A stretch of 57,411 nucleotides of DNA, from the NCBI GenBank assembly GCA_031291305.1, contig JARLJH010000057.1, forward strand, positions 1-57,411, given 5' to 3'. The position numbers and the translations under genes are program-made. Shown here one piece after another: positions 17,668-27,390 of the stretch (positions are counted from its first letter, which is position 1; every line of letters starts with the position of its first letter). Below the pieces are notes generated by a model. That model saw only the letters and a list, made by a program, of their open reading frames with translations, had not been told where the DNA came from and did no database searches. The DNA is from Rhodoferax sp. GTDB lineage: Bacteria; Pseudomonadota; Gammaproteobacteria; Burkholderiales; Burkholderiaceae_C.

Positions 17668-18990
17668 TCAGCTGAGGTAGTTAAACAGCGACAATTTTTG
17701 CACTTGGGCGTAGCTTTGTAGTGCGGCCGAATAGCCCGTTTGCTTGTTCTGGAACTCGGAAATCGCGCTGACCATGTCGAGATCTTCGGCCTTTGATTTG
17801 TCCGCCTGCAACTGGGTGCTGCGTTGATCCTGGTTCGATGAAAGGCTGTCAGCGCGATTGAGCAGGGCACCGGCTTGGCCGCGGACGGCGGAGATACGAC
17901 CCATGCTGATGTCGATGTTGTTGAGTGCCTCGCTGACCGGTTGCGCCGCGTTCGCGCTGCTGGTCGCGCTGCCAATATCTCGAATGGCGTTGTCCAGCAC
18001 GCTGAAAACACTGACAACAGGGGTGACGGTAACGGCATCGCCCTGACGAACGTCCCCCTTCAAGTTGATTTGCAGCCCTTGCACACCGACCTGACCTGGG
18101 TAGTTGGTTGCATCGGGAATGTTGATGGTGACGGGCAGGTTGTAGTTAAAGTCTGCGTTGCCGGAGACGGAAACGGCCGAACCGTCCGGGGCTGTGCCGG
18201 TAATGGTGTAGGTGGCAACACCCGTATTGGGATCGGTTGCGGGATCTTTCAGTCCCACGGTATCGATGGTGACGGTGTAGGCACTGTCGGCTTTGAACGT
18301 GGTGCCTGCCGCCGCCGCTGTGGCGGAGTTTGCTGCAGTTTCCACAGTGACGGGGGTGGTTCTGGCCGTACCGTTGCTGGCCGAAAGAGTGGTCTGGATG
18401 TTGAAGGCTGCATCTCGCCCGGGATGCAGCATGAACGCGCTATCACCGTCAAGTGCCGCGGGGATAGATACATCGCTGCTGGCTACCTGTCCGGGCAGTC
18501 CTTGGAAGGTGTAGTCAGGCGCGGTCGCTTGCGGCCCGACAAAGGGGGCGAGTGCGCTGCCTAGCGCACCAAATAGCGGCTGACCATTGGTGTCCTTCTG
18601 GTTGGCCATCGAAAATATCTGGTCTCGCAGTCCCTGCAATTGCTTCACGATCGTCTGTCTGTCAGCGTCAGTGTTGGCACCATCGCCCGCGCTGACGACA
18701 AGCGACCGGAAGCTCTGCAGCGCATCAGTCACGTCACCCAAGGTACTTTCCGCCTGTGTGATGGTGTCGCGTTGTGCGGCCAGGGCACGCTGGTCGGCGG
18801 CAATGCGGTTGATTCGTGTCATGGCCCGCTCGGCGTTGGCTGCACCCGTGGGGTCGTCGCTGGCTTGTACGATCTTCTTGCCGGAGGTCAGTTTGTCCTG
18901 CATGGTGGCCAGGTCAGCTTGACGCAAGAGAATATTGCGCAAGCTGGCATCGTAGGTGTTGGCAGAACCGCTGCGAATGGATGTGCTCAT
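17668..18990 (-). CDS. flgL: FlgL, hook-filament junction protein 3
   Basis: A 440-residue hook-associated protein. The N-terminal D0/D1 helices carry TMQDKLTSGKKIVQASDDPTGAANAERAM-like spacing of flagellin-type proteins, and the C-terminus ends in a coiled region with FQNKQTGYSAALQSYAQ. The middle (about 130-330) is a Thr/Val/Gly-rich beta domain, making the protein clearly longer than the roughly 317 residues of E. coli. FlgL joins FlgK to the filament. It is the last gene of the flg operon, 26 bases after flgK. Confidence 0.93.
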   Translation of the reverse strand: MSTSIRSGSANTYDASLRNILLRQADLATMQDKLTSGKKIVQASDDPTGAANAERAMTRINRIAADQRALAAQRDTITQAESTLGDVTDALQSFRSLVVSAGDGANTDADRQTIVKQLQGLRDQIFSMANQKDTNGQPLFGALGSALAPFVGPQATAPDYTFQGLPGQVASSDVSIPAALDGDSAFMLHPGRDAAFNIQTTLSASNGTARTTPVTVETAANSATAAAAGTTFKADSAYTVTIDTVGLKDPATDPNTGVATYTITGTAPDGSAVSVSGNADFNYNLPVTINIPDATNYPGQVGVQGLQINLKGDVRQGDAVTVTPVVSVFSVLDNAIRDIGSATSSANAAQPVSEALNNIDISMGRISAVRGQAGALLNRADSLSSNQDQRSTQLQADKSKAEDLDMVSAISEFQNKQTGYSAALQSYAQVQKLSLFNYLS

Positions 18991-19016
18991 GGTGTGGAGT
19001 CCTGAACGTTGCCTTG

Positions 19017-20966
19017 TCAGCCCATCGTTTGAATTAAAGTCGTAAAAAGACTCTGTGCAATCTGAATGACTTTGGCCGAGGCCTGATAGGCCTGCTGGTA
19101 TTGAATCAGCTTGGAGGCCTCCTCGTCAAGGTTCACGCCTGATACAGCCGTGCGCTGTGTCTCAAGGTTCGCAGCGATTGAACTCGACACATTGGCCGAA
19201 TAGGTGGCACTTTGTGACCGGACGCCGATTTGCGCAATCAGACCGGCGTAACCATCGGTCAGCGCTGAGCCGTCAAACATGGGCGTGTCCCGAAGATTCA
19301 TCATGGCGGTGGCATTGCCGCCATTGAGGTTTGCGTAGGCATTTTGCTGGATGTTGAGGGTATCGCCGTCTGACGCTGCGCCGGTGAGGGACAGGGAAAA
19401 ACCTGGCAACCCTGGCGGGGTGTAGGTGATCGGTGTCCCGGCGACATAAGGCTGCCCAGTTGGCGGCGTATTGGGGTCGGTGGGTGGAACCGTCGTGTCG
19501 ACGATATCGTAGGTGGTGACGCCTGCCACCACGTTGAACTTGATGCTGTAGCTGTCCATCGGTGCTGCCGACGTCGATGCCACGGTTTGGGCTTTCAGGC
19601 TGGCTACCGCCAGGGACCCATTGTTGCTCGTGGCAGCCGCCACAGAGATGGGGCTGCTTACTGCTAAAGCACTCGGGGTGGAAAACTGGGAAGAGAGGTT
19701 GCCGGCAGCAGTGCTAAAGGGTTTGAGCAGGAAACGGTCTCCTCCATTGGCTGAGCCTGACCCGGAAATGGTGAGGCCGTCGATCGTGGTCGGTAGGGAC
19801 GAAAAATTGGTGATCACACCGTCAGAAAGACGTTTGATGGTGCCCGTTGTACTAGCGCCGGACCCGGTAAAGTCGACCTCATAGTCCGAGGCCGCAAATT
19901 TTGTGATATCGCTGATACCCAGGGTCAAACTGCCGGAGCCGGTATTGGTGACTGCGCCAGAAACATTGTTGGAGATGTCCGTAGGCGAGAAAAGGTTGCC
20001 ACCCACATTGCCATTCAGATCCAGCCCCAGTTTTTGCTGGGCATTCATGCTGGTGGTCACTGCCAGGGTCAGCCGACCGAGCAGGTTGCGTCCCTCGGTC
20101 AGGTCGGTGTTTTGAAAACGCAGCAGGCCAGACACCGAACCTCCACCCATTGTGTTTTCGTCCAAGGTGACGCTTTGCCCGCTGCGCGTGAGCGCGAGCT
20201 TGGTCTTGGATGGGTCATTGAAGTCGTCAGAGGTGACACTCAGCTTGGCTGCGGTGGTACCAAGAACCAGTGCCTGACTGCCGCCGATGAAGATACCTAC
20301 TGTGCCGTCACTGGCTGCAATCGAGCTGGTCTGAACATATTGATTGAGATCGCGTACCAGTTGGTCACGCTGATCAAGCAGGTCGTTGGGTGGCTGTCCA
20401 CTGCCTTGCGCACGGGCAATTTGGTCATTGACGCTGGCGATATTGGTCGCAAGCGTGTTGATCGCAGCAACATTCTGGGAGATTTCCTGGGATGTGCTCG
20501 ATTGCAGGTCATCCAGACTTTGCGAGGCAGCACGCAGGCGAGACGCGGTTTCATCGACCTGGGTCAATGTCACCGTGCGCGCTGTCAGATCCGTTGGGGC
20601 GCTCGCCACGTCCGAGAATGAGTTGAGCAGATTGCTGACGGCTGCGCCCAGGCCGTCAGTGCCGCCCGGGAAAATGCCTTCAAGTTGCGTGAGCTTGTCG
20701 GAACGGGCGGTGTCACCCGCACTGGTGGCGCTGGCGAGGGCCGACTGGGTCGTCAGAAAAGCGTCGTAGTTGCGCTGGATGGTGGTGAGCGCTACACCTT
20801 TGCCAATGTAGCCGCCGCCGGTAAATTGCCCTTGAACCGTTTGCAGAACGGCAGTCTGGCGCGAATACCCTGGGGTATTGACGTTGGCAATGTTGTTGCC
20901 CGTAGTCTGCAGGATCGCCTGGTTGGCGGTCATCGCTCCAGTGGCAACGCTGAGTAGGCCGCTCAT
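19017..20966 (-). CDS. flgK: FlgK, hook-filament junction protein 1
   Basis: A 649-residue protein with the rod/hook/HAP N-terminal motif GNNIANVNTPGYSRQ (residues 24-38) and the C-terminal helix GVNLDEEASKLIQYQQAYQAS. The central exposed part is enlarged and rich in Ser, Thr and Asn. Joins the hook to FlgL. Its ATG overlaps the flgJ stop (ATGA), so translation is coupled. A class III or late class II gene in enteric-type regulation. Confidence 0.95.
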   Translation of the reverse strand: MSGLLSVATGAMTANQAILQTTGNNIANVNTPGYSRQTAVLQTVQGQFTGGGYIGKGVALTTIQRNYDAFLTTQSALASATSAGDTARSDKLTQLEGIFPGGTDGLGAAVSNLLNSFSDVASAPTDLTARTVTLTQVDETASRLRAASQSLDDLQSSTSQEISQNVAAINTLATNIASVNDQIARAQGSGQPPNDLLDQRDQLVRDLNQYVQTSSIAASDGTVGIFIGGSQALVLGTTAAKLSVTSDDFNDPSKTKLALTRSGQSVTLDENTMGGGSVSGLLRFQNTDLTEGRNLLGRLTLAVTTSMNAQQKLGLDLNGNVGGNLFSPTDISNNVSGAVTNTGSGSLTLGISDITKFAASDYEVDFTGSGASTTGTIKRLSDGVITNFSSLPTTIDGLTISGSGSANGGDRFLLKPFSTAAGNLSSQFSTPSALAVSSPISVAAATSNNGSLAVASLKAQTVASTSAAPMDSYSIKFNVVAGVTTYDIVDTTVPPTDPNTPPTGQPYVAGTPITYTPPGLPGFSLSLTGAASDGDTLNIQQNAYANLNGGNATAMMNLRDTPMFDGSALTDGYAGLIAQIGVRSQSATYSANVSSSIAANLETQRTAVSGVNLDEEASKLIQYQQAYQASAKVIQIAQSLFTTLIQTMG

Positions 20967-21877
20967 ACGCTTTGCGCCACAACCTGCATGCGTGCTTGCA
21001 GGCGTTGTGTGGTTTCAATGGCGCGACTCAACTTGGTCGCATAGTGGGGGTCCGTCGCGTAGCCGGCTTTTTGCAGGCTGCTGGCAAACGCATAAGCCGA
21101 TCCCGTTTGCTGGGAGACCTTGGCGTAGCGGGGTGACTGGGTAATCAAGCGAGCGTAATCCCGGAAAGACTCGTCCGTTGAGGCATAAGCACGGAACTTG
21201 GCCACTCTTTTTTCGGGCACACCGTTGACGTATTCAGTGGTGGTGACTTCAGCCACCTTGCCTTTCCAGCTGGAATCGGCCTTGATGCCAAACAGGTTGT
21301 TGGCTGACTGGCCGTTGCGCATACGGATTTCGTGCTTGCCCCAGCCGGTTTCATGTCCTGCCTGCCCAACCATGTAACTTGCGGGTATGCCGCTCTCTTT
21401 TTCGATGCGGATGGCAGCAGCGGTATGGCGATCGACAAAGTCGCTTTGGTTGCTGGTTGGTTGGACGGCGTTGGCGTTGTAAGCTGCCAGAGAGGCAGAT
21501 TTTTGCAATGCGCTCATCTGGTCTGACACTTTGCCTGCGGTGCTTTGCCCGTCGGGTGTTGTCACTCCCATCTGGCGTGATAACTGTGCGGCAATCAAGT
21601 CTGACAAGCCGCCGGGCTGCCCTGACATCTGCACGGCGAACTGCTGGTCAAGCAGATCCGTGCCAAGATCGCTGCCCGCGTTGTCGAGCATGCCGGATTT
21701 CATGGTGGCCTGTCGCATGCTTTTGATGAGTTCACGCATGAAGAGTGATTCAAACTGCTTGGCGGTTTCCTTGATGGCCGCCGGGCTGTCTTTCCCGGCC
21801 TGCAGTTTGAGCTTGCCCAGCGCGTTGGCATCGGCTGCCAGCGTGTTGGAAAGCGAACTGGATTGACCGAGGCTCAT
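20963..21877 (-). CDS. flgJ: FlgJ, rod-cap and peptidoglycan hydrolase
   Basis: A 304-residue bifunctional protein. The N-terminal rod-binding domain (about 35-105) has ETAKQFESLFMRELIKSMR-type helices. The C-terminal GH73 muramidase domain (about 145-300) has the catalytic Glu176 in QAGHETGWG and NNLFGIKAD. It caps the growing rod and opens the wall. There is no Sec signal peptide; the protein is exported through the flagellar system. Coupled by a one-base overlap to flgI. Confidence 0.95.
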   Translation of the reverse strand: MSLGQSSSLSNTLAADANALGKLKLQAGKDSPAAIKETAKQFESLFMRELIKSMRQATMKSGMLDNAGSDLGTDLLDQQFAVQMSGQPGGLSDLIAAQLSRQMGVTTPDGQSTAGKVSDQMSALQKSASLAAYNANAVQPTSNQSDFVDRHTAAAIRIEKESGIPASYMVGQAGHETGWGKHEIRMRNGQSANNLFGIKADSSWKGKVAEVTTTEYVNGVPEKRVAKFRAYASTDESFRDYARLITQSPRYAKVSQQTGSAYAFASSLQKAGYATDPHYATKLSRAIETTQRLQARMQVVAQSV

Positions 21878-23040
21878 CAGATCACCTCGAGATCTGCATT
21901 GAGCGCACCCGCGGCCTTGATGGCCTGCAAAATGGCCAGAAGGTCTTGTGGCGTGGCCCCCAAGGAGTTCAGCGCACGCACCACGTCAGAGAGTTGCGGG
22001 GCCGCTGGCAGCTGGATGAGCATGCCCGGTTCCTGCTTGATTTGGATGTCTGACTTTTGCGTCACTGTCGTTTGTCCGGTAGAGGACAAGGCATTGGGTT
22101 GGCTCACGCTGGGTGTGGTGCTGATACTGATCGACAGGTTGCCGTGGGCGATAGCGCAGGCCCCCAGACTGACTGCCTGGTTCATGACGATGGAGCCGGT
22201 GCGTGAGTTGATGACCACTTTGGCAGAAGGCACAGAGGGTGCAATGGTCAATTCCTCCATTTCAGCGATGAAGGTGACCCGTGCATCCGGGTCCACGGGC
22301 GCGGCGACCCGGATGGTGCGGCCATCCAGTGCGTGCGCCCGCCCCTCGCCAAATCGTTGGTTGATGGCTTGGGCCACGTCGTGAGCGGTTTGAAAGTCGG
22401 AGGCTTCCAACCCCAGGGTGATGCCATTGCCTTCTTGCAGGGGCGTTGGGACGATGCGCTCGACTTGGGCACCGTTGGGAATGCGCCCAGCGCTCAGGTG
22501 GTTGACCTGTACCTTGCTCCCGCCAGCCGCTGCCCCGGCACCGGCCACCACCAGACTGCCCTGCGCGACGGCATAAATCTCGCCGTCGGCGCCTTTGAGC
22601 GGGGTGGAAATCAGCATGCCGCCCTTGATGGATTTGGCGTTGCCCATGGAGGACACGGTCACATCAATGGCCTGTCCGGGACGTGCAAACGCAGGAAGTT
22701 CCGCCGTGACCAGCACGGCGGCGACGTTTTTCATTTGTAGCTGCGAAGCGGCTGCTGCTGACAGCGTGATGCCGAGTTGCTGCAGGTAGTTGCTGATGCC
22801 TTGCGTGGCATAGGGCATCTGCGTGGTTTGATCTCCCGTGCCGTCCAGGCCCACTACCAAGCCAAAACCGGTGAGCTGATTGCTGCGCACGCCGTCAACG
22901 GCGGCTATTTCCTTGATGCGGGTGGCATGCGCCAGGTCCGTCAGCGCAGCACCCAGAAACAGCACCAGCCCGATAAGAAACCACACGCCTGGGCGGCGCG
23001 TGGAAATGACTGACGGTGATGATTTGACTGTGGCGTGCAT
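21877..23040 (-). CDS. flgI: FlgI, flagellar P-ring protein
   Basis: A 387-residue periplasmic P-ring subunit. The N-terminal signal peptide has a hydrophobic core WFLIGLVLFLGAAL and probable cleavage after AHA; the mature protein begins TRIKEIAAVDGVRSNQL, the classical FlgI start. GFGLVVGLDGTGDQT, TPLKGADG and the C-terminal RALNSLGATPQDLLAILQAIKAAG with ALNADLEVI follow. It forms the bushing around the rod in the peptidoglycan layer. Confidence 0.96.
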   Translation of the reverse strand: MHATVKSSPSVISTRRPGVWFLIGLVLFLGAALTDLAHATRIKEIAAVDGVRSNQLTGFGLVVGLDGTGDQTTQMPYATQGISNYLQQLGITLSAAAASQLQMKNVAAVLVTAELPAFARPGQAIDVTVSSMGNAKSIKGGMLISTPLKGADGEIYAVAQGSLVVAGAGAAAGGSKVQVNHLSAGRIPNGAQVERIVPTPLQEGNGITLGLEASDFQTAHDVAQAINQRFGEGRAHALDGRTIRVAAPVDPDARVTFIAEMEELTIAPSVPSAKVVINSRTGSIVMNQAVSLGACAIAHGNLSISISTTPSVSQPNALSSTGQTTVTQKSDIQIKQEPGMLIQLPAAPQLSDVVRALNSLGATPQDLLAILQAIKAAGALNADLEVI

Positions 23041-23073
23041 TTGGTTTACCCCTCGGCACGATTCTGCGCAGCT

Positions 23074-23793
23074 TTAGAACGGTAGAAAGCTGAAAAAGAA
23101 CCGGGTTAACCAGCCAACTGTTTGCGCTTCTGCTTGGGCGCCACGTCCCTTGGACTCGATGCGGACGTTGGCCACCTGGGTCGAGTTGACAATATTGCCG
23201 GGCTGAATCAGGTGTGGATCAACGGTGCCAGAAAAACGCATGACATCGACATTCTGATTGACACCGATTTGTTTGTCGCCAGTCACCATCAGGTGACCAT
23301 TTGGCAGCACGTCGATCACCGTTGCTGTGATGGTGCCATTGAAAGTATTGGTGCTTGCCGTGCCGCCCTTGCCGGAAAAATCGCTCTTTGAGCCGGTACT
23401 GGTGTTCAGCCGCGCCAGATCCTGCCCACCAAAAAATGGAATAGCACCAACCGTGGTTGATCCTGAAGTGGTGCGGTTGGCCGTGGAGTCGGAGACTTGG
23501 CTGGCGGTCACGTTTTCCACAATCTGGATGGTGATGTTGTCACCAACTGCACGTGCCCGCGGGTCTTCGAATCCTGGCCGGTAGCTCGTACGCTGAAACA
23601 GGCTTCCTGTGCCCGGACCTGCAGGCGGCGCGACGGAGGCAATCGGTTTTACAGGCGTGTTGTCCGGAAAGTCCACACTGACCGGCTTGGGCATTGAACT
23701 GCATGCCGTGCATAACAGGACTGCTATTGAATATGTAACTACCTTTGCTTTGTGCAAAAGGGCTGAAGAGTGATTTCTTTGTAAAGGATGCAT
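23074..23793 (-). CDS. flgH: FlgH, flagellar L-ring lipoprotein
   Basis: A 239-residue outer-membrane lipoprotein of the L ring. The signal ends with a lipobox-like LCTAC, lipidated Cys about residue 30. The core has ARAVGDNITIQIVENVTAS, and the C-terminal part has GNIVNSTQVANVRIES and the final WLTRFFFSFLPF. The ATG at 23793 is chosen with GAGG six bases upstream, rather than an earlier TTG. The N-terminus before the hydrophobic core is unusually long and polar. Confidence 0.95.
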   Translation of the reverse strand: MHPLQRNHSSALLHKAKVVTYSIAVLLCTACSSMPKPVSVDFPDNTPVKPIASVAPPAGPGTGSLFQRTSYRPGFEDPRARAVGDNITIQIVENVTASQVSDSTANRTTSGSTTVGAIPFFGGQDLARLNTSTGSKSDFSGKGGTASTNTFNGTITATVIDVLPNGHLMVTGDKQIGVNQNVDVMRFSGTVDPHLIQPGNIVNSTQVANVRIESKGRGAQAEAQTVGWLTRFFFSFLPF

Positions 23794-23808
23794 GATGCAC
23801 CTCAAAGC

Positions 23809-24591
23809 TTAAAGTTGGCCAAGCTTTTGCAGCATCTGGTCGGACGTCTGAATCGCCTTGGAGTTCATTTCGTAGGCGCGCTGGGTCTGGATCATGGAAA
23901 CCAGTTCCTGCACCACATTGACGTTGGAGGTTTCCACGTAGCCTTGCATCAGTGAACCCATGCCGTCGGTACCCGGTGTGCCCGAGTTGGGTTGACCGGA
24001 CGCGGCGCTTTCTGCGTACAGGTTGCCGCCCAGGGGGGTCAGTCCCGGTGGGTTGATGAACCTTGCGAGGGCGATGGTGCCAATGCCCTGCGGTGTGGTG
24101 TTGCCGGGAACCGTTGCGGTTACGGTACCGTCACCCGCAATCGTTACGGTCGTGGCATTGGCTGGCACGGTAACACCGTTGGCGATCGGCAATCCCGTTG
24201 CGGTGACCAGTGCGCCCGCTGAATTGACCTGAAAGGAGCCGTCCCGTGTATAGCTGGTGGTGCCATCGGGCATGGTGACCTGAAAGAAACCATCGCCTTG
24301 AATGGCGACGTCGAGCTTGTTGTTGGTTTGCTGCATGCTGCCTTGGGCAAACGAGCGGCTGGTGGCCACGCTGCGCACACCCAGGCCCACTTGCAGGCCG
24401 GTGGGCAGTGTTGATTGTTCGGTGCTATTGGCGCCCACCTGGCGAAGGTTCTGGTACATCAGGTCTTCGAACACGGCCGTCGCGCGTTTGAAACCATTGG
24501 TGGAGACATTGGCCAGATTGTTGGAGATCACGTCCAGCTGCATTTGCTGGGCTTCCATGCCGGTTTTGGAAATCCATAGTGAGTTGATCAT
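23809..24591 (-). CDS. flgG: FlgG, distal rod protein
   Basis: A 260-residue axial protein, the same length as the E. coli protein. It has [22 protein letters not shown] near 28-47, the characteristic QGDGFFQV and [10 protein letters not shown], and a C-terminal [20 protein letters not shown]. Forms the distal drive-shaft rod. Sits between flgF (upstream) and flgH in the operon. Confidence 0.96.
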   Translation of the reverse strand: MINSLWISKTGMEAQQMQLDVISNNLANVSTNGFKRATAVFEDLMYQNLRQVGANSTEQSTLPTGLQVGLGVRSVATSRSFAQGSMQQTNNKLDVAIQGDGFFQVTMPDGTTSYTRDGSFQVNSAGALVTATGLPIANGVTVPANATTVTIAGDGTVTATVPGNTTPQGIGTIALARFINPPGLTPLGGNLYAESAASGQPNSGTPGTDGMGSLMQGYVETSNVNVVQELVSMIQTQRAYEMNSKAIQTSDQMLQKLGQL

Positions 24592-24609
24592 GATGCTGTC
24601 CTTGAAAAA

Positions 24610-25350
24610 TTAGCCTTGCATGTTGAGCAACTGGGCGGCGGAGCGGTCGTTGGTTTCGGCGGTCTGCATCAACTTGGTTTGTGCCTCAAACTGACGCGCC
24701 GTCTGGATCATGCCGACCATGGTTTCGATAGCGTTCACGTTCGAGCCTTCAATGACTCCGAGTTGCAGCCGCGCGGTGGTGTCGTTGGGCATGGGGTCAC
24801 CTGAGGTGGTGCGAAACAGACCGTCGTCACCGCGTTTGAGTGGGTCGTCCGCCGTGGGCGTGGCCAGTTTGAGTCGGCCAATGCCTGTGGGGGGCTGGTT
24901 GCCGACCTTGGCGGTGAGCGTGCCGTCGCTGCCCAGAGTGACTTCAGCGCCTAGTGGCGCGGTGATGGGTGAACTGCTATCGCTGAAAACGGTCAAGCCG
25001 TTATTGGTTTTGAGGGTGCCCTCGGAATCGACTTCAAACGAACCATTGCGTGTGTAGGCTTCTGTGCCGTCCGACCCTTGTACGGCAAACCATGAGTTGC
25101 CGGTGGTCATGGCGTCCATGCCACGGCCTGTGTGCTGGGGTGCGCCCGGCAGGTCAGAGAAACCTGAAGTAGCTTCCAGTGCCATCACTCGGGTGGCGGA
25201 GCCATCGCCGCGCACCGGCACTGCCCGATAGGTGGATAACTCGGCGCGAAAGCCGTTGGTGGAGACGTTGGCCAGGTTGTTGGCCAGCACGGCCTGCCGG
25301 TAGGCGGCGGCGTTGGCCCCGGTCATCGCGGTGTAGATCAGTTTGTCCAT
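24610..25350 (-). CDS. flgF: FlgF, proximal rod protein
   Basis: A 246-residue rod protein. [17 protein letters not shown] near 23-38, SWFAVQGSDGTEAYTRNGSFEV in the middle, and a C-terminal MVGMIQTARQFEAQTKLMQT mark it as FlgF (E. coli 251 residues). It lies between flgE and flgG in the canonical order. Confidence 0.95.
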   Translation of the reverse strand: MDKLIYTAMTGANAAAYRQAVLANNLANVSTNGFRAELSTYRAVPVRGDGSATRVMALEATSGFSDLPGAPQHTGRGMDAMTTGNSWFAVQGSDGTEAYTRNGSFEVDSEGTLKTNNGLTVFSDSSSPITAPLGAEVTLGSDGTLTAKVGNQPPTGIGRLKLATPTADDPLKRGDDGLFRTTSGDPMPNDTTARLQLGVIEGSNVNAIETMVGMIQTARQFEAQTKLMQTAETNDRSAAQLLNMQG

Positions 25351-25384
25351 GCTGGGTCCTGGTCAACGGGCATCACGCGGCAAA

Positions 25385-26677
25385 TCAGCGCAGGTTCACC
25401 AGCGTGGACATGACCTGGTCTTGCGTCTTGATGGTTTGCGCGTTGGCCTGATAGGCGCGTTGTGCTGTCATCATGTTGACCAGTTCCGAGGTTAAATCGA
25501 CGTTGGAGTCTTCCAGTGCGCCAGACTGCAAGGCGCCAAATTTGCCACTGCCGGGCGCGCCCTGAACCGGCATCCCCGAGGCATAGGTTGCCGTCCAGGC
25601 GTTGCCGCCGATCGGTTCAAGACCTTGTACGTTGCGGAAGTCAGCCAGCGTGATCTGCCCGGTGTATTGAGATTGACCGTTGGAGTATTTTGAGGTGATT
25701 AGACCGGTTTCGCCGATGCTAACGCTGGTGAGCTCGCCAGCGGTGTAACCGTCCTGGGTCAGACTCGAGACCGAATAGGCCGTGCCGTATTGGGTCACAT
25801 TGCTCAAATCCAGGGTGATGGCCTGGGTCAAGTAACCGGTGCCGCCCGCGCTGACTGCATCGTTTGGGTTGGATGAAGGTATGGTTCCTGCGGCCAGGTC
25901 GATCGAGAAGCCGGTGGCCGGGGGGGCGCTGGGAACGATTTTTCCTGCGGCATCAAACGTCATGGTTCCCAGCTTGGGGTAGACATCGGTGGCCAGCGGT
26001 ACGCCGTCGATACCACCATAAATGTCCCACGAGCTCGCGACGTTATCGGTCTTTTGAAAATAGAGCTTGACAGGGGACGCCACACCTTGGGAGTCGTAGA
26101 CATCAAGCGAGGTTCCGTAGGTGGATCTGGGTGCGGCTGTCTTGCCTGCCGCAGCACTTTGGGTCGCGTCCAGTGCACGGGCATCCAGGTTGAATTCGGC
26201 GGTGATTTTTGTGGTTGCGTTGGCGTTGATGGGCGCGTTGGTGGGCAGCTGGAGTTTTTGGATGGAGGCGCTGGTGACGGTGCCGACATTGTCGGTGGGG
26301 AAGCCCATCACGTTGGCACCGCTATTGGTCACGAGGTAGCCGTCTTTGTCCAACTTTAAGGCGCCATCTCGGGTGTAGGCCAGTGAACCATCGGGTTGGG
26401 TGAGTTGAAAGAAGCCACCCCCGTTGATGGCCACGTCCATGGTATTGCCGGTGGTTGAGATGTTGCCTTGGTTGAACTGCTGAGATACAGCCGCCACATT
26501 GACACCGATGCCTGCACCGCTTGTGCTGCCCACTCCCAATGAGGATGCGACCAAGTTACTGAACTCGGCACGAGAGGACTTCATGCCAGTGGTATTGGCA
26601 TTGGCAATGTTGTTGCCGATGACGTCCAAGTTGCGGCTGGAGGCATTGAGTCCAGAGAGTCCCGTTTCGAATGACAT
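25385..26677 (-). CDS. flgE: FlgE, hook protein
   Basis: A 430-residue hook subunit. The N-terminus has GLSGLNASSRNLDVIGNNIANANTTGMKSSRAEF, split across the D0 region. GGGFFQL and TRDGALKLDKDGYLV follow, then a variable outer domain. The C-terminal SELVNMMTAQRAYQANAQTI is typical. Builds the universal joint outside the cell. Its subunits are added under the FlgD cap encoded just upstream. Confidence 0.96.
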   Translation of the reverse strand: MSFETGLSGLNASSRNLDVIGNNIANANTTGMKSSRAEFSNLVASSLGVGSTSGAGIGVNVAAVSQQFNQGNISTTGNTMDVAINGGGFFQLTQPDGSLAYTRDGALKLDKDGYLVTNSGANVMGFPTDNVGTVTSASIQKLQLPTNAPINANATTKITAEFNLDARALDATQSAAAGKTAAPRSTYGTSLDVYDSQGVASPVKLYFQKTDNVASSWDIYGGIDGVPLATDVYPKLGTMTFDAAGKIVPSAPPATGFSIDLAAGTIPSSNPNDAVSAGGTGYLTQAITLDLSNVTQYGTAYSVSSLTQDGYTAGELTSVSIGETGLITSKYSNGQSQYTGQITLADFRNVQGLEPIGGNAWTATYASGMPVQGAPGSGKFGALQSGALEDSNVDLTSELVNMMTAQRAYQANAQTIKTQDQVMSTLVNLR

Positions 26678-26704
26678 GATGGTTTCCTTATAACTGGCTA
26701 AGAC

Positions 26705-27376
26705 TTAAAGAATGGACTGGATATCGCTGTAGGCGACGGAGCCATGACCTTGCAACTGCACCGTCATGGCACCGTTGCTGCTGCTAACGGATGTGACCTT
26801 GTCCTCAGCCAGTGCGGTGCTGCTGATGGCCTTCCCACCTGTGGTGGCGGTGATTTTGAAGGTGGGCTGCCCTGTAAATTTATATGAGGAAGCGTCCCAG
26901 TCAAATGTGTGGCGACCCGCTTCCTGCGCACCCAGATTGAGCGTATCAATCACCTGACCACCTGGTGACATGATGTCAACCTTGACGCTTTCTGCACTTG
27001 CGGCCAGATCCATGCCGCCGCTGGCAACGCCATTGCTGACGGTCAGCGTATTGCTGCCAATCAGGACGTTCTTGCCAACCAGGCTGCTGGAGCCCTGCAT
27101 GACCTGCATGGCATTCAGTTGTGCCGCCATATTCGTGAGCGTGTCATTGACCTGCTGGATGCCCGAGACCGTGTTGATCTGGGCGATCTGGCTGGTCATT
27201 TGCGCGTTGTCCATCGGGTTCATGGGGTCCTGGTTGTTCAGCTGTGCAACCAGAAGCTTCATGAAGCGGTCCTGTTGCGATGCGGCACTGGTTGTCCCGG
27301 TGGTTGAGCTGCCTGTTGTGGAAGTGCCCGCGGTCAGGGCATTGGAAGTTGTGGCGGAGGTGGAAGAGGTCAGCAT
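26705..27376 (-). CDS. flgD: FlgD, hook cap
   Basis: A 223-residue hook-capping protein. A Thr/Ser-rich N-terminus is followed by the FlgD signature QDRFMKLLVAQLNNQDPMNP (about 36-55) and MTSQIAQINTVSGI. The C-terminal half is a Tudor/Ig-like pair of beta domains with GGQVIDTLNLGAQ. Needed for hook polymerisation and then replaced by FlgK. Confidence 0.95.
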   Translation of the reverse strand: MLTSSTSATTSNALTAGTSTTGSSTTGTTSAASQQDRFMKLLVAQLNNQDPMNPMDNAQMTSQIAQINTVSGIQQVNDTLTNMAAQLNAMQVMQGSSSLVGKNVLIGSNTLTVSNGVASGGMDLAASAESVKVDIMSPGGQVIDTLNLGAQEAGRHTFDWDASSYKFTGQPTFKITATTGGKAISSTALAEDKVTSVSSSNGAMTVQLQGHGSVAYSDIQSIL

Positions 27377-27390
27377 GGTGGTGTCCTGGT

